Origin: Rhizobium sp. P32RR-XVIII
GTDB lineage: Bacteria > Pseudomonadota > Alphaproteobacteria > Rhizobiales > Rhizobiaceae
Length of the DNA: 64,000 nt
Direction: 5' to 3'
Assembly: GCF_012641395.1 (NCBI RefSeq)
Contig: NZ_JABAIH010000007.1
Location: forward strand, 124,001-188,000
Part shown: one piece after another, positions 1-7,877 of the stretch
Position numbering within the stretch: the first letter of the stretch is position 1
Layout: each line of letters starts with the position of its first letter
Made by a program: the position numbers and the translations under genes
The notes under the pieces: model-generated
Told to the model about the DNA's origin: nothing
The model's input: only the letters and a program-made list of their open reading frames with translations
Database searches by the model: none

Positions 1-1161
1 GCCGTTCACCAGCAGGTTCTCGCCGCGTCCGTCGGTCAGATAATTCGCAAGCGTATCCTCCGGATTGAGGTCCTCGCGCTTCTGGTCGAGCGTTGCGATT
101 TCAAGATTGGTTCCGAGCTTCACGGTTCCGCTATCCGGCGAGAGCTGACCGGTCAGCATCTTGAGCAGTGTTGTCTTACCCGCGCCATTCGGCCCGACAA
201 GACCGATGCAATCGCCACGATGAACGCGGATCGAGAACGGCGCGACGATCAGCCGATCGCCGAATGTCTTTTTTATCTTTTCCGCCTCGATGACGAGCTT
301 GCCGGATTCCTGAGCGTCGGAAGCGGTGGCCTGGACCGTGCCCTGCGGTCCTTTGTGGCCACGATACTGCGACCGCATGGTCTGTAGTTCGCCGAGGCGG
401 CGCATATTGCGTTTGCGCCGGGCGGTCACACCGTAGCGTAGCCAGTGCTCTTCGCGCTCGATTGCTTTGCCGAGCTTATGCTGTTCCAGTTCTTCGGCCT
501 CGAGCACCTGATCACGCCAGGCTTCGAAATGCCCAAAGCCCCTGTCGAGGCGCCGCGACGTGCCGCGGTCGAGCCAGACGGTCGCCGTTGAAACCTTTTC
601 GAGGAAGCGGCGGTCGTGCGAGATCAATACGAGCGCGCTGCGGCTCTTCTGAAGCTCTCCTTCCAGCCACTCGATGGTCGGCAGGTCGAGATGGTTCGTC
701 GGCTCGCCCAACAGAAGGATATCCGGTTCGGGCGCCAGCACGCGGGCAAGCGCTGCGCGACGGGCTTCACCGCCGGACAGGCTGTTCGGGTCCTCTTCCC
801 CGGTGAGGCCGAGGTGTGAGAGAAGGTAGGCGACACGATAGGGGTCATCTCCCGGTCCAAGACCGGCTTCCGCGTAAGCCTGCACCGTCTTGAACGCGGC
901 AAAGTCCGGCGCCTGCTCCAGATAGCGCACCGTCGAGGAAGGATGGCGGAAAACCTCGCCCGATTGCGCTTCGGCAATTCCTGCAGCGATCTTCAGAAGG
1001 GTCGATTTGCCCGACCCGTTGCGCCCAACCAGGCAGATCTTGTCGCCGGGCTCAACCTGCAGGTTCGCGCCCGCAAGGAGGGGCGTTCCGCCGAAGCTCA
1101 GGAAGATGTTGTCGAGTTTCAGGATAGGGGGGGGCCAAAAATCAGACTCCGGAAAGATCAT
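1..1161 (-). CDS. ABC-F family ATPase, C-terminal part outside window
   Basis: This is a soluble tandem-ATPase protein of the ABC-F type (Uup/EttA group), a family that acts on ribosomes. Read from ATG at 1161, the first ATPase domain has Walker A GRNGSGKST (residues 46-54) and signature LSGGE (128-132), then LLLGEPTNHLD. A charged linker follows, and then a second Walker A, GPNGAGKTT. The second signature and Walker B lie beyond the left edge. The first Walker B carries Gly152 (codon 706-708) where the family has Asp. The expected start is TTG at 1138, which has GGAG eight bases upstream. As written, an 8-base C run on the coding strand puts that TTG out of frame, so I use ATG 1161, which lacks a good RBS and overlaps thiN by 20 bp. 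The family call is firm; the start is not. Confidence 0.9.
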   Translation of the reverse strand, partial: MIFPESDFWPPPILKLDNIFLSFGGTPLLAGANLQVEPGDKICLVGRNGSGKSTLLKIAAGIAEAQSGEVFRHPSSTVRYLEQAPDFAAFKTVQAYAEAGLGPGDDPYRVAYLLSHLGLTGEEDPNSLSGGEARRAALARVLAPEPDILLLGEPTNHLDLPTIEWLEGELQKSRSALVLISHDRRFLEKVSTATVWLDRGTSRRLDRGFGHFEAWRDQVLEAEELEQHKLGKAIEREEHWLRYGVTARRKRNMRRLGELQTMRSQYRGHKGPQGTVQATASDAQESGKLVIEAEKIKKTFGDRLIVAPFSIRVHRGDCIGLVGPNGAGKTTLLKMLTGQLSPDSGTVKLGTNLEIATLDQKREDLNPEDTLANYLTDGRGENLLVNG

Positions 1162-1798
1162 AAGGACGGGCAAGGACGATCGCCCGGCCGCTGCCGAGCG
1201 TGAAACGAACCTTTCCCTCCGCGACGTTGGAAATGGTGCGCGAGGAGCCAAAGGGCAGATGGAAATCTGCGAGCGGATAGCGCGCATTCTCGATGTGGAG
1301 ACCCCGAAGCTCACTGAAGCCGGATACCGAAAAAAGGCTGCTCTTCGGCAGGTCGATCTCCATCGAGCCGGGAATAAGCGGAACGGCCTCCTCCTTTCCG
1401 GAGGTGAGCAGAACGTCGAAGCCCTGCTCGGCAAGGCTGACGGCATAGAGCAGATGCTGCAGCGCGTGATCCGAACGCTCGCCGCTGAGCGCCCCGGCAA
1501 GGACCAGCCGTCTGGCACCGCGCGCGATCGCCTCGGAAACCGCGATCTCGCCGTCCGTGGCAGCCTTGGCCGTCGGGTAGGGTTGCCTTGGAACATCCGG
1601 AAAGGCGCCTGCAAGATCGGCCGGCGTGGAGTCGAAATCCCCCACCCAAAGCTCTGGCACCACGCCAAGCGCTGCCGCATGTCGCATGCCGCCATCGGCC
1701 GCGATAAAGCGGCTGCCAAGGACGGCGCCGCGCAGACGTTCGGTCAGGACGAGTTCACCGCCGAGCAGGATCGTGAAGATGGATTGGCTCATGGGCAT
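1142..1798 (-). CDS. thiN: thiamine pyrophosphokinase
   Basis: The product converts thiamine and ATP to thiamine pyrophosphate in the cytoplasm. The 218-residue protein has the family blocks FIAADGGMRHA, WVGDFDST (acidic metal-binding loop), ATDGEIAVSEA and LSGERSDHALQH, and the length is normal for bacterial TPK. It lies directly upstream of the ABC-F gene with a short overlap, so the two are probably co-transcribed. Functionally it complements the thiBPQ importer 3 kb away: imported thiamine must be phosphorylated by an enzyme like this. No riboswitch precedes it. ATG codons at 1798 and 1792 are both possible starts. The family assignment is confident; the symbol follows common rhizobial usage. 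Confidence 0.88.
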   Translation of the reverse strand: MPMSQSIFTILLGGELVLTERLRGAVLGSRFIAADGGMRHAAALGVVPELWVGDFDSTPADLAGAFPDVPRQPYPTAKAATDGEIAVSEAIARGARRLVLAGALSGERSDHALQHLLYAVSLAEQGFDVLLTSGKEEAVPLIPGSMEIDLPKSSLFSVSGFSELRGLHIENARYPLADFHLPFGSSRTISNVAEGKVRFTLGSGRAIVLARPYDLSGV

Positions 1799-1840
1799 TG
1801 CCCATAGCGCAAAGCGGGGGTCAAGGGAAAGGGGCAGCGA

Positions 1841-2368
1841 TCAGCCGGGCGTATCCTTGTCGCGCGACAGGAAGACCTCTTCATAGCCGTCGATGAAACG
1901 CTCGAAGAGCGCCGCAAAGTCTTCGACATCTTTCGTCGGCCAGTCGGCGACAATCTCCGAAATGAATGACAATTTCTGTGCCCGGATCTCCGAAAGAAGC
2001 CGCTGTCCGAGCGGGGTCAGGACGACGATGATACGCCGCGCGTCTGCCTGGGACGCTTTGCGGCGAAGCACGTTGCGGCTGACCATATCTGCGACGATGC
2101 GGCTGGCACGCGACGGATCGATGCGCAGCATCTCGGCGATGGTACCAACCGTGACTTCGCCGGTCGTCTGAGTCCGGCGGAGCGCGTCGAGGACATCAAG
2201 GTGCGAGAGTTCGAGACCGGGCGCCACACTCTCGATCGCCAGCCGGCCGATCAGCCGGCGGCCGGTCATCAGGCGCAGGCGAGTCATGCTGCGGCCGATG
2301 CGCGGCACACCGATGGCATCCGGCGAATCCTGGTCGAGTTCGGCAGGTTTGGTCATGGTTTCATTCAT
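1841..2368 (-). CDS. MarR-family transcriptional regulator
   Basis: This is a winged-helix DNA-binding protein of about 175 residues, using ATG 2368 (MNETMTK). An upstream in-frame start at 2410 would add residues unlike the family and run into the operator. The recognition region reads TIAEMLRIDPSRASRIVADM, followed by the wing with DARRIIVVLTPLG, both typical of MarR. It is divergent from a DHA2 drug exporter and shares a 117-bp intergenic region with it. That region holds an 8-bp dyad overlapping the exporter promoter. The layout suggests a ligand-responsive repressor of the exporter and of itself, which is inference from arrangement. The ligand is unknown. Confidence 0.88.
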   Translation of the reverse strand: MNETMTKPAELDQDSPDAIGVPRIGRSMTRLRLMTGRRLIGRLAIESVAPGLELSHLDVLDALRRTQTTGEVTVGTIAEMLRIDPSRASRIVADMVSRNVLRRKASQADARRIIVVLTPLGQRLLSEIRAQKLSFISEIVADWPTKDVEDFAALFERFIDGYEEVFLSRDKDTPG

Positions 2369-2408
2369 TCGCAAATCATAACAGAGCTTGTGGCAGATGA
2401 GAATATGC

Positions 2409-2436
2409 AAATGTCACTCATCTGTCATTGACATTT
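2409..2436. promoter_or_regulatory. candidate MarR operator dyad
   Basis: AAATGTCA (2409-2416) and TGACATTT (2429-2436) form a perfect 8-bp inverted repeat with a 12-bp spacer between the divergent MarR and exporter genes. The right arm overlaps the -35 element of the exporter promoter, where a repressor would be expected to bind. No experimental support is available from sequence alone. Confidence 0.5.
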
Positions 2437-2456
2437 ATATGCTAATAGCACATAAA
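2428..2456 (+). promoter_or_regulatory. sigma70-type promoter of the MFS exporter
   Basis: TTGACA (2428-2433) is followed after 17 bp by CATAAA (2451-2456), 30 bp upstream of the exporter ATG. The -35 hexamer matches consensus exactly and the -10 is weaker. It lies inside the dyad proposed as the MarR operator. Confidence 0.5.
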
Positions 2457-2485
2457 TTTGCCAATCAAAGCCAGAAAGTTTCCTC

Positions 2486-4024
2486 ATGAATATGCAATTA
2501 GCGCCCGCACCGCTCGTGACCGATCACCGGCGGCGGCTCATCCTCTTCTTCTTTTTGATGATCTCCATGTTCATGGCGATGCTCGACAATCAGATCGTAT
2601 CCACGGCGTTGCCGACGATCGTCGGTGAGTTCGGCCACCTCGAACGCTTCGGCTGGATCGGCTCGGCATATTTGCTGTCGCTCAGCGCCGTCATGCCTGT
2701 TTACGGCAAGCTCGGCGATCTCTTCGGCCGAAAATATGTGATGATGGCGGCGATTGCCTTGTTCACCTTCGGCTCGGCCGTTTGTGGTCTCGCCGTCTCC
2801 ATGAATACCCTGATCGCGGCCCGCGTTCTGCAGGGGCTCGGCGGTGGCGGCATTATGGTTTCGATCTTCGCCGTCAACGCCGATCTTTTCGAACCGCGCG
2901 AGCGGGCGCGCTACCAAAGCTATTCCAGCCTCACCCTGATGGCCTCCAGCGCCATCGGACCGGTGCTTGGCGGCATGATGAGCGACCTTTTCGGCTGGCG
3001 TTCGATCTTTCTGGTCAACGTGCCGATCGGGTTTGTGGTCCTCGTCGGCCTTGCGCTCATGCTGCCCTACCGCAAGCCGCAGCGTCGCCCGAAAATTGAC
3101 TATGCCGGCGCCATCCTCTTGGCGCTGACGACCACCAGCATCGTGATGACGGCCGATGGCAGCGAGCTTTTCGGCTCCCTCGTTTCGCCGCTAAGCCTCG
3201 CCATCGTCGGTTTCGGCATCGTCTGTGCCGTTGCCTGGATCTTCGTCGAGCGCCGTGCACCCGAGCCGATCGTTCCCTTGACCCTTTTTCGCAATCCCGT
3301 CTTCAGCCTGCTCTTGGTGATCTCCGTTATGAGCGGCGGCATAGCAATCGGCATGGTGAACTACTTTGCCCTCTTTCTGCAGACGACGACTGGTCTTTCG
3401 CCGTCGCAAGCCGGGCTGCTCTTCGTTCTTCTGACGACTGGACTGGTCTGCGGCTCGCTCTCCGCCGGGCGCATCATCTCGATAACCGGGCGATACAAGC
3501 CCTTCGCGATTGCGAGCTTCAGCTGCAGCGCGATTGCCTTTGCTCTGATCTCGCAGGTCCATGCGGGAACACCGATCGCCTTGATCGGCGCGATCCTGGC
3601 GCTGCATGGTATCGGTATCGGTCTTGCTCAGCAGGTGCCGGTCATCGGGGTGCAGAATGCCGCGCCGCCGCGTGACGTTGGCGCGGCGACTGGCTCGGTG
3701 ACACTGTCGCGCATGGGGGGCGCGTCGATCGCAATTTCGATCTACGGGGCAATCATCGCGTCGCAACTCTCTAATGCCGGGCAATCCATTCCAGGGGTTG
3801 CCAATATCAAGGAACTGACGCCGAAGATGCTGGCAGCCCTTCCCGAAGCAAGCCGCCACGCCGTCGCCGATGCCTATGCCGCCGCTTTCTCGCCGCTCTT
3901 CATGACCTCCTGTGCCATCGCCCTTATCGGCCTTTTGGCAGCGGTCATACTGAAGCCGGTTCAGCTCCCGCGATCGGAGAGCGAAGCGGCAAATTCGGCA
4001 GCGGCCGCGGAAGCCGCCGAATAG
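2486..4024 (+). CDS. MFS multidrug exporter, DHA2 (EmrB/QacA) type
   Basis: This inner-membrane proton antiporter has 512 residues, the usual length for the 14-helix DHA2 subfamily. The N-terminal third shows the expected motifs: MLDNQIVSTALPTIVGEF in helix 1, YGKLGDLFGRK (motif A) after helix 2, and the RVLQGLGGGGI block in helix 4. GPVLGGMMSD (motif C) follows in helix 5 and marks export rather than import. The C-terminus is an Ala/Glu-rich tail. The divergent MarR gene is its likely regulator. Substrates cannot be read from the sequence. The ATG at 2486 lies after a weak purine-rich RBS. Confidence 0.9.
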   Translation: MNMQLAPAPLVTDHRRRLILFFFLMISMFMAMLDNQIVSTALPTIVGEFGHLERFGWIGSAYLLSLSAVMPVYGKLGDLFGRKYVMMAAIALFTFGSAVCGLAVSMNTLIAARVLQGLGGGGIMVSIFAVNADLFEPRERARYQSYSSLTLMASSAIGPVLGGMMSDLFGWRSIFLVNVPIGFVVLVGLALMLPYRKPQRRPKIDYAGAILLALTTTSIVMTADGSELFGSLVSPLSLAIVGFGIVCAVAWIFVERRAPEPIVPLTLFRNPVFSLLLVISVMSGGIAIGMVNYFALFLQTTTGLSPSQAGLLFVLLTTGLVCGSLSAGRIISITGRYKPFAIASFSCSAIAFALISQVHAGTPIALIGAILALHGIGIGLAQQVPVIGVQNAAPPRDVGAATGSVTLSRMGGASIAISIYGAIIASQLSNAGQSIPGVANIKELTPKMLAALPEASRHAVADAYAAAFSPLFMTSCAIALIGLLAAVILKPVQLPRSESEAANSAAAAEAAE

Positions 4025-4084
4025 TTGCAACGGCGCCTTCGCCCTTGTCATAAAGCCTTCATGGCGATACATCTGCCGACGCTC

Positions 4085-4180
4085 TAACGGGGTGCCGGAT
4101 GTCCGCAAGGACACCCGGCTGAGAGGCTTACAGCCAACCCGCGGAACCTGATCCGGTTAACACCGGCGGAGGGATTAGAC
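4085..4180 (+). ncRNA. TPP riboswitch (THI element)
   Basis: The leader of thiBPQ carries the conserved THI-box segments in order: GGGGTGCC (4089-4096), GGCTGAGAGG, then ACCCGCGGAACCTGATCCGG, and finally TAACACCGGCGGAGGGAT. These form the two helical arms of the thiamine pyrophosphate aptamer. The coding start lies about 60 bp downstream, and GGAGGAGG-like bases are the RBS. No strong run of T follows, so control of translation initiation is more likely than termination. The aptamer is clear; the switching mechanism is inferred. Confidence 0.95.
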
Positions 4181-4238
4181 GCGTGACATTCGGCAACGCC
4201 CTTTTCCCGCTCAAACGAAACCAAGGAGGAGGCGCGCC

Positions 4239-5261
4239 ATGTCCGGCCGCACATCGATCATCGCTTCGCTGACCGCAGCATTCTTCGCCGCGACACTCGG
4301 CTTGACGGCCGCTCACGCCGCGAAAAAGGCGCTGACCATCTATACCTATGAAAGTTTCACGTCCGAATGGGGACCAGGCCCGAAGGTCAAGGCAGCTTTC
4401 GAGAAAACATGCGGCTGCACGATCAATTTCGTCAGCGTCGCCGATGGCGTCGCACTGCTTTCGCGCCTGAAGCTGGAAGGCGCCTCAACCAAAGCCGACG
4501 TCGTGCTCGGCATCGACACCAACCTCATCACCGAAGCCAAGGAGACCGGCCTCTTCGACACAAGCGGTGTCGATGCAAGTGCCCTGAAAGTGCCGGGTGG
4601 CTTCGCGGACGATGTCTTCGTTCCCTACGATTACGGCCACTTCGCCATCGTCTACGACACCCAGGCGATCAAGAACCCGCCGCAGAGCATGAAGGATCTG
4701 GTCGAGGGCGATCCTTCGCAGAAGATCGTCATCGAGGATCCGCGAACCTCCACGCCGGGCCTCGGCCTGCTGCTCTGGGTCAAGGCCGTCTATGGCGACA
4801 AGGCGCCGGAAGCCTGGGCCAAACTGAAGAACCGCATCCTGACGGTGACGCCTGGCTGGTCGGAGGCTTACGGCTTGTTCACCAAGGGCGAAGCTCCGAT
4901 GGTTCTCTCCTACACCACGTCTCCGGCCTATCACATGGTCGCCGAAAATACCGATCGCTACCAGGCCGCCGCTTTCTCCGAAGGTCACTATATCCAGATC
5001 GAAGTCGCAGGCCTGCTGAAGAACGCGCCGCACAAGGATCTCGCCCGCGACTTCCTGAAATTCATGGTGACACCTGGCTTCCAGGATACGATCCCGACGA
5101 ACAACTGGATGATGCCGGTTTCCGCCACCTCCGCGCCGTTGCCGGATGCCTTCGGTAAACTCGTCACGCCCTCCAAGACCTTTCTGATGAGCCCTGACGA
5201 GGTTGCCCAAAACCGCAAGGCCTGGATCGACGAGTGGCTCACGGCCATGAGCATGAACTGA
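4239..5261 (+). CDS. thiB: thiamine ABC transporter, substrate-binding protein
   Basis: This is the periplasmic receptor of the thiamine importer. It has a clear Sec signal peptide with predicted cleavage after AAHA (about residue 27). The mature start KKALTIYTYESFTSEWGPGP is typical of ThiB, and the 340-residue length is normal. GGAGGAGG precedes the ATG by about seven bases. The gene follows a TPP riboswitch, and its stop overlaps the ATG of thiP by one base, so thiBPQ is one riboswitch-controlled operon. Confidence is high because receptor, permease, ATPase and riboswitch all agree. Confidence 0.95.
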   Translation: MSGRTSIIASLTAAFFAATLGLTAAHAAKKALTIYTYESFTSEWGPGPKVKAAFEKTCGCTINFVSVADGVALLSRLKLEGASTKADVVLGIDTNLITEAKETGLFDTSGVDASALKVPGGFADDVFVPYDYGHFAIVYDTQAIKNPPQSMKDLVEGDPSQKIVIEDPRTSTPGLGLLLWVKAVYGDKAPEAWAKLKNRILTVTPGWSEAYGLFTKGEAPMVLSYTTSPAYHMVAENTDRYQAAAFSEGHYIQIEVAGLLKNAPHKDLARDFLKFMVTPGFQDTIPTNNWMMPVSATSAPLPDAFGKLVTPSKTFLMSPDEVAQNRKAWIDEWLTAMSMN

Positions 5262-6892
5262 TGCTGCAGACCGCGGCCGAGCGACAACGTGCATTGACCG
5301 GCGGGGCGGTCGGCCTCGCCGCCATCGGGTTGTTCGTCGGCCTCGCAGCGTTCTCGTTGCTTCTTGCCGGTGGCGGATCAGCCGTCGCCGGCATTCTTCT
5401 CGACCCCTATATCCTCCGGGTGCTGCGCTTTACAGTGCTGCAGGCACTGCTTTCAACCGCGCTTTCCATCATCCTTGCGATCCCGGTCGCACGCGCGCTC
5501 GCCCGCCAGCCGCATTTTGCCGGCCGCATCTGGATCATTCGTCTGATGGCGGTCCCAATGGGGCTGCCCGTGCTGATCGGCGCGCTGGGACTGATTGGCA
5601 TATGGGGCAGGCAGGGGCTGCTGAATGCGCTGCTGATGCAGCTTGGACTTGCCGAACCCGTGAGCATCTATGGGTTGACCGGCATTCTCCTCGCTCACGT
5701 CTTCTTCAATCTGCCGCTTGCCTGCCGGCTGATGCTCGCCGGTCTCGAGCGAGTACCATCGGAATACTGGCTGATGGCAAGCAGTCTCGGCATGCGCCCG
5801 CCGTCGATCTTCCGCTTCATCGAATGGCCGGCGATCCGCCCACTCATTGCGGGTATCGCCGGGCTGATCTTCATGCTGTGTGCCACCAGCTTTACGCTGG
5901 TCCTGACCCTGGGTGGTGGGCCGGCAGCGACGACGATCGAGGTTGCGATCTATCAGTCGCTGCGCTTCGATTTCGATCCGGGTCGCGCAATCGCTCTGTC
6001 GCTCCTGCAGATCGCGCTCACCGCGATGATCCTCGGCGCGATGTCCCTTCTTCCGCTCGCCGCGGATGAGGGTTTGACCACAGGCAAGGACATCAAGCGG
6101 CTGGATGGCGTGAGCGCAAGAGTGACCGACGCCCTGATTTTATTGATTGCCGTGCTCTTTCTCGGCCTTCCGCTCGTCTCTGTCATCATGGCAGGGCTGC
6201 GCGCCGATCTCTTGAAGCTGCTGAGGGAACAGATCTTCTGGCAGTCAGCGGGAATGAGCTTCGCGATTTCGCTTTCGGCGGCTTTGCTCTCCATCATCCT
6301 CTCGATGGCCATCATTCGCGCCCGGCATGCCATCGCCTCGTCGCGGCGTCGCGGCGTCGCCAGCAAGTCCTTTTTCACAGCCATGGGCAGCGCCTCGGCG
6401 ATGATCCTGCTTGTGCCGCCGGTTGTGCTCGCCACCGGATGGTTCATGGCACTTCGACCCTTCGGCGATGCCTCGCGCTTCGCGCCGCTGATCGTCGTTC
6501 TCATCAACATGCTGATGGCACTGCCCTTTGTCATGCGCGTGCTGGAGCCAGCCTATGTCGTCCACCAGCGCCGGACGCAGAAACTCGCGGCAAGCCTCGG
6601 CATTACTGGCACCGCACGGTGGAGACTCATCGATTGGCCGGCGTTGAGAAAACCTCTGCTGACTGCGCTGTCATTCGCCATGGCGCTCTCGCTCGGCGAC
6701 CTTGGCGCCGTTGCGCTCTTCGGCTCCGAAGGCTTCGTCACATTGCCCTGGCTCGTCTATAGCCGCATGGGTAGCTACCGGACGAACGACGCCGACGGTC
6801 TTGCATTGATCCTCGGCATGATCTGCCTGCTGCTGACCATCGCCGGAACCGCGGGGCAGTCAAAACAAGGGAGCGAGAGTGGTGGCCGCTGA
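5261..6892 (+). CDS. thiP: thiamine ABC transporter, permease
   Basis: This is the inner-membrane channel of the thiamine importer. The 543-residue protein is a fused double permease with about 12 helices and two EAA-type loops, one around the GLERVPSEYW...MRPPS segment and one around AASLGITGTARWRLIDWPAL. This is the normal architecture for ThiP. I place the start at ATG 5261, which overlaps the thiB stop as TGATG; an in-frame start 27 bp upstream would lie inside thiB. The end overlaps thiQ, indicating translational coupling. Confidence 0.93.
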   Translation: MLQTAAERQRALTGGAVGLAAIGLFVGLAAFSLLLAGGGSAVAGILLDPYILRVLRFTVLQALLSTALSIILAIPVARALARQPHFAGRIWIIRLMAVPMGLPVLIGALGLIGIWGRQGLLNALLMQLGLAEPVSIYGLTGILLAHVFFNLPLACRLMLAGLERVPSEYWLMASSLGMRPPSIFRFIEWPAIRPLIAGIAGLIFMLCATSFTLVLTLGGGPAATTIEVAIYQSLRFDFDPGRAIALSLLQIALTAMILGAMSLLPLAADEGLTTGKDIKRLDGVSARVTDALILLIAVLFLGLPLVSVIMAGLRADLLKLLREQIFWQSAGMSFAISLSAALLSIILSMAIIRARHAIASSRRRGVASKSFFTAMGSASAMILLVPPVVLATGWFMALRPFGDASRFAPLIVVLINMLMALPFVMRVLEPAYVVHQRRTQKLAASLGITGTARWRLIDWPALRKPLLTALSFAMALSLGDLGAVALFGSEGFVTLPWLVYSRMGSYRTNDADGLALILGMICLLLTIAGTAGQSKQGSESGGR

Positions 6893-7577
6893 CCAAGCCG
6901 GGATCGAAATGCAGAACGTCCGGCTGAAGCTCGGCGCGCACGTTTTTCAATTCGACTGCCACCTCCCGGCAGGCCGGATCATCGCAGTGAGCGGCCCGTC
7001 CGGCTCCGGAAAAACGACCTTCCTCAACCTGCTCGCAGGTTTCGAAAAGCCCGATAGCGGCCGCGTGCTGATGCATGGCAGAGGCGTAACAGCAGTCCAT
7101 CCCGCCGAACGCCCGGTCTCAATTGTCTTCCAGGACAACAATCTCTTCGCGCATCTCGATATCCTGACCAATGTCGGTCTCGGTATCGATCCTGCGCTGA
7201 GGCTTAGGGTCGAAGACCGGAGAACCATCTCCCAAGCGCTGGAAAAGGTTGGCCTCGCCGGTTTCGAAAGGCGCTTGCCCGCAACGCTTTCAGGCGGCGA
7301 GCGACAGCGGGCTGCATTTGCGCGGGCACTTGTGCGCAAGCGGGCCGTCCTCTTGCTGGACGAACCTTTTGCGGCCCTTGACCCCGGCCTGCGTACCGGC
7401 ATGGCGGACCTGCTGATCGACCTGCACAAGGAAACTGGCAACACGGTCGTTATCGTTTCGCACGATCCTAATGAGGTGCGCCGCGTAGCCGATTACGGTG
7501 TTTCCATAGATAAGGGAACGATTGCTCTTGCTGCACCGCTTGCGGATTATCTCCCGCACGAAGACACCCCGCGCTAA
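6879..7577 (+). CDS. thiQ: thiamine ABC transporter, ATP-binding protein
   Basis: This is the ATPase of the thiamine importer. It has Walker A GPSGSGKTT, a Q-loop in VFQDNNLFAHLD, signature LSGGERQR, Walker B VLLLDEPFAALDP and the H-loop in VSHDP, all in order within 232 residues. The start is GTG 6879, 14 bp inside thiP, following AAGGGAG. A second GTG comes next. This is the last gene of the operon; no terminator hairpin is obvious after it. Confidence 0.93.
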   Translation: MVAADQAGIEMQNVRLKLGAHVFQFDCHLPAGRIIAVSGPSGSGKTTFLNLLAGFEKPDSGRVLMHGRGVTAVHPAERPVSIVFQDNNLFAHLDILTNVGLGIDPALRLRVEDRRTISQALEKVGLAGFERRLPATLSGGERQRAAFARALVRKRAVLLLDEPFAALDPGLRTGMADLLIDLHKETGNTVVIVSHDPNEVRRVADYGVSIDKGTIALAAPLADYLPHEDTPR

Positions 7578-7877
7578 GGTAATTTCGGCAAGGTTGACGA
7601 ATCTCGCCGCAGTGATGGCACTTTCGCCACAATTTCATCGGAGCGAGAGAAACTCCTTAACTACGTTGCGGTTGCGAGTTAGCATAAGCGCTATAATTAC
7701 GCAGAGTCTCGCTATGCAACCGACACGAAAATCAGTTACAGCAGTGGCTCGGGTATTCCCGTTGCGCAGTGCGAGACCCGGGATGGAAGCCTGTTGAACC
7801 CCGTTGGAATCGGTCGGATCGGACACGCAGCAAACCGGCCGAAAGACAAGATGACTCGGAGAGCTAGACTGGACAGC
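7578..7877. other. intergenic gap between thiQ and the M48 peptidase gene
   Basis: This 300-bp gap has no supported gene. A TTG at 7794 is in frame with the peptidase downstream, but it would create an implausibly long n-region before the signal sequence. I see no convincing promoter or terminator here. Confidence 0.4.
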
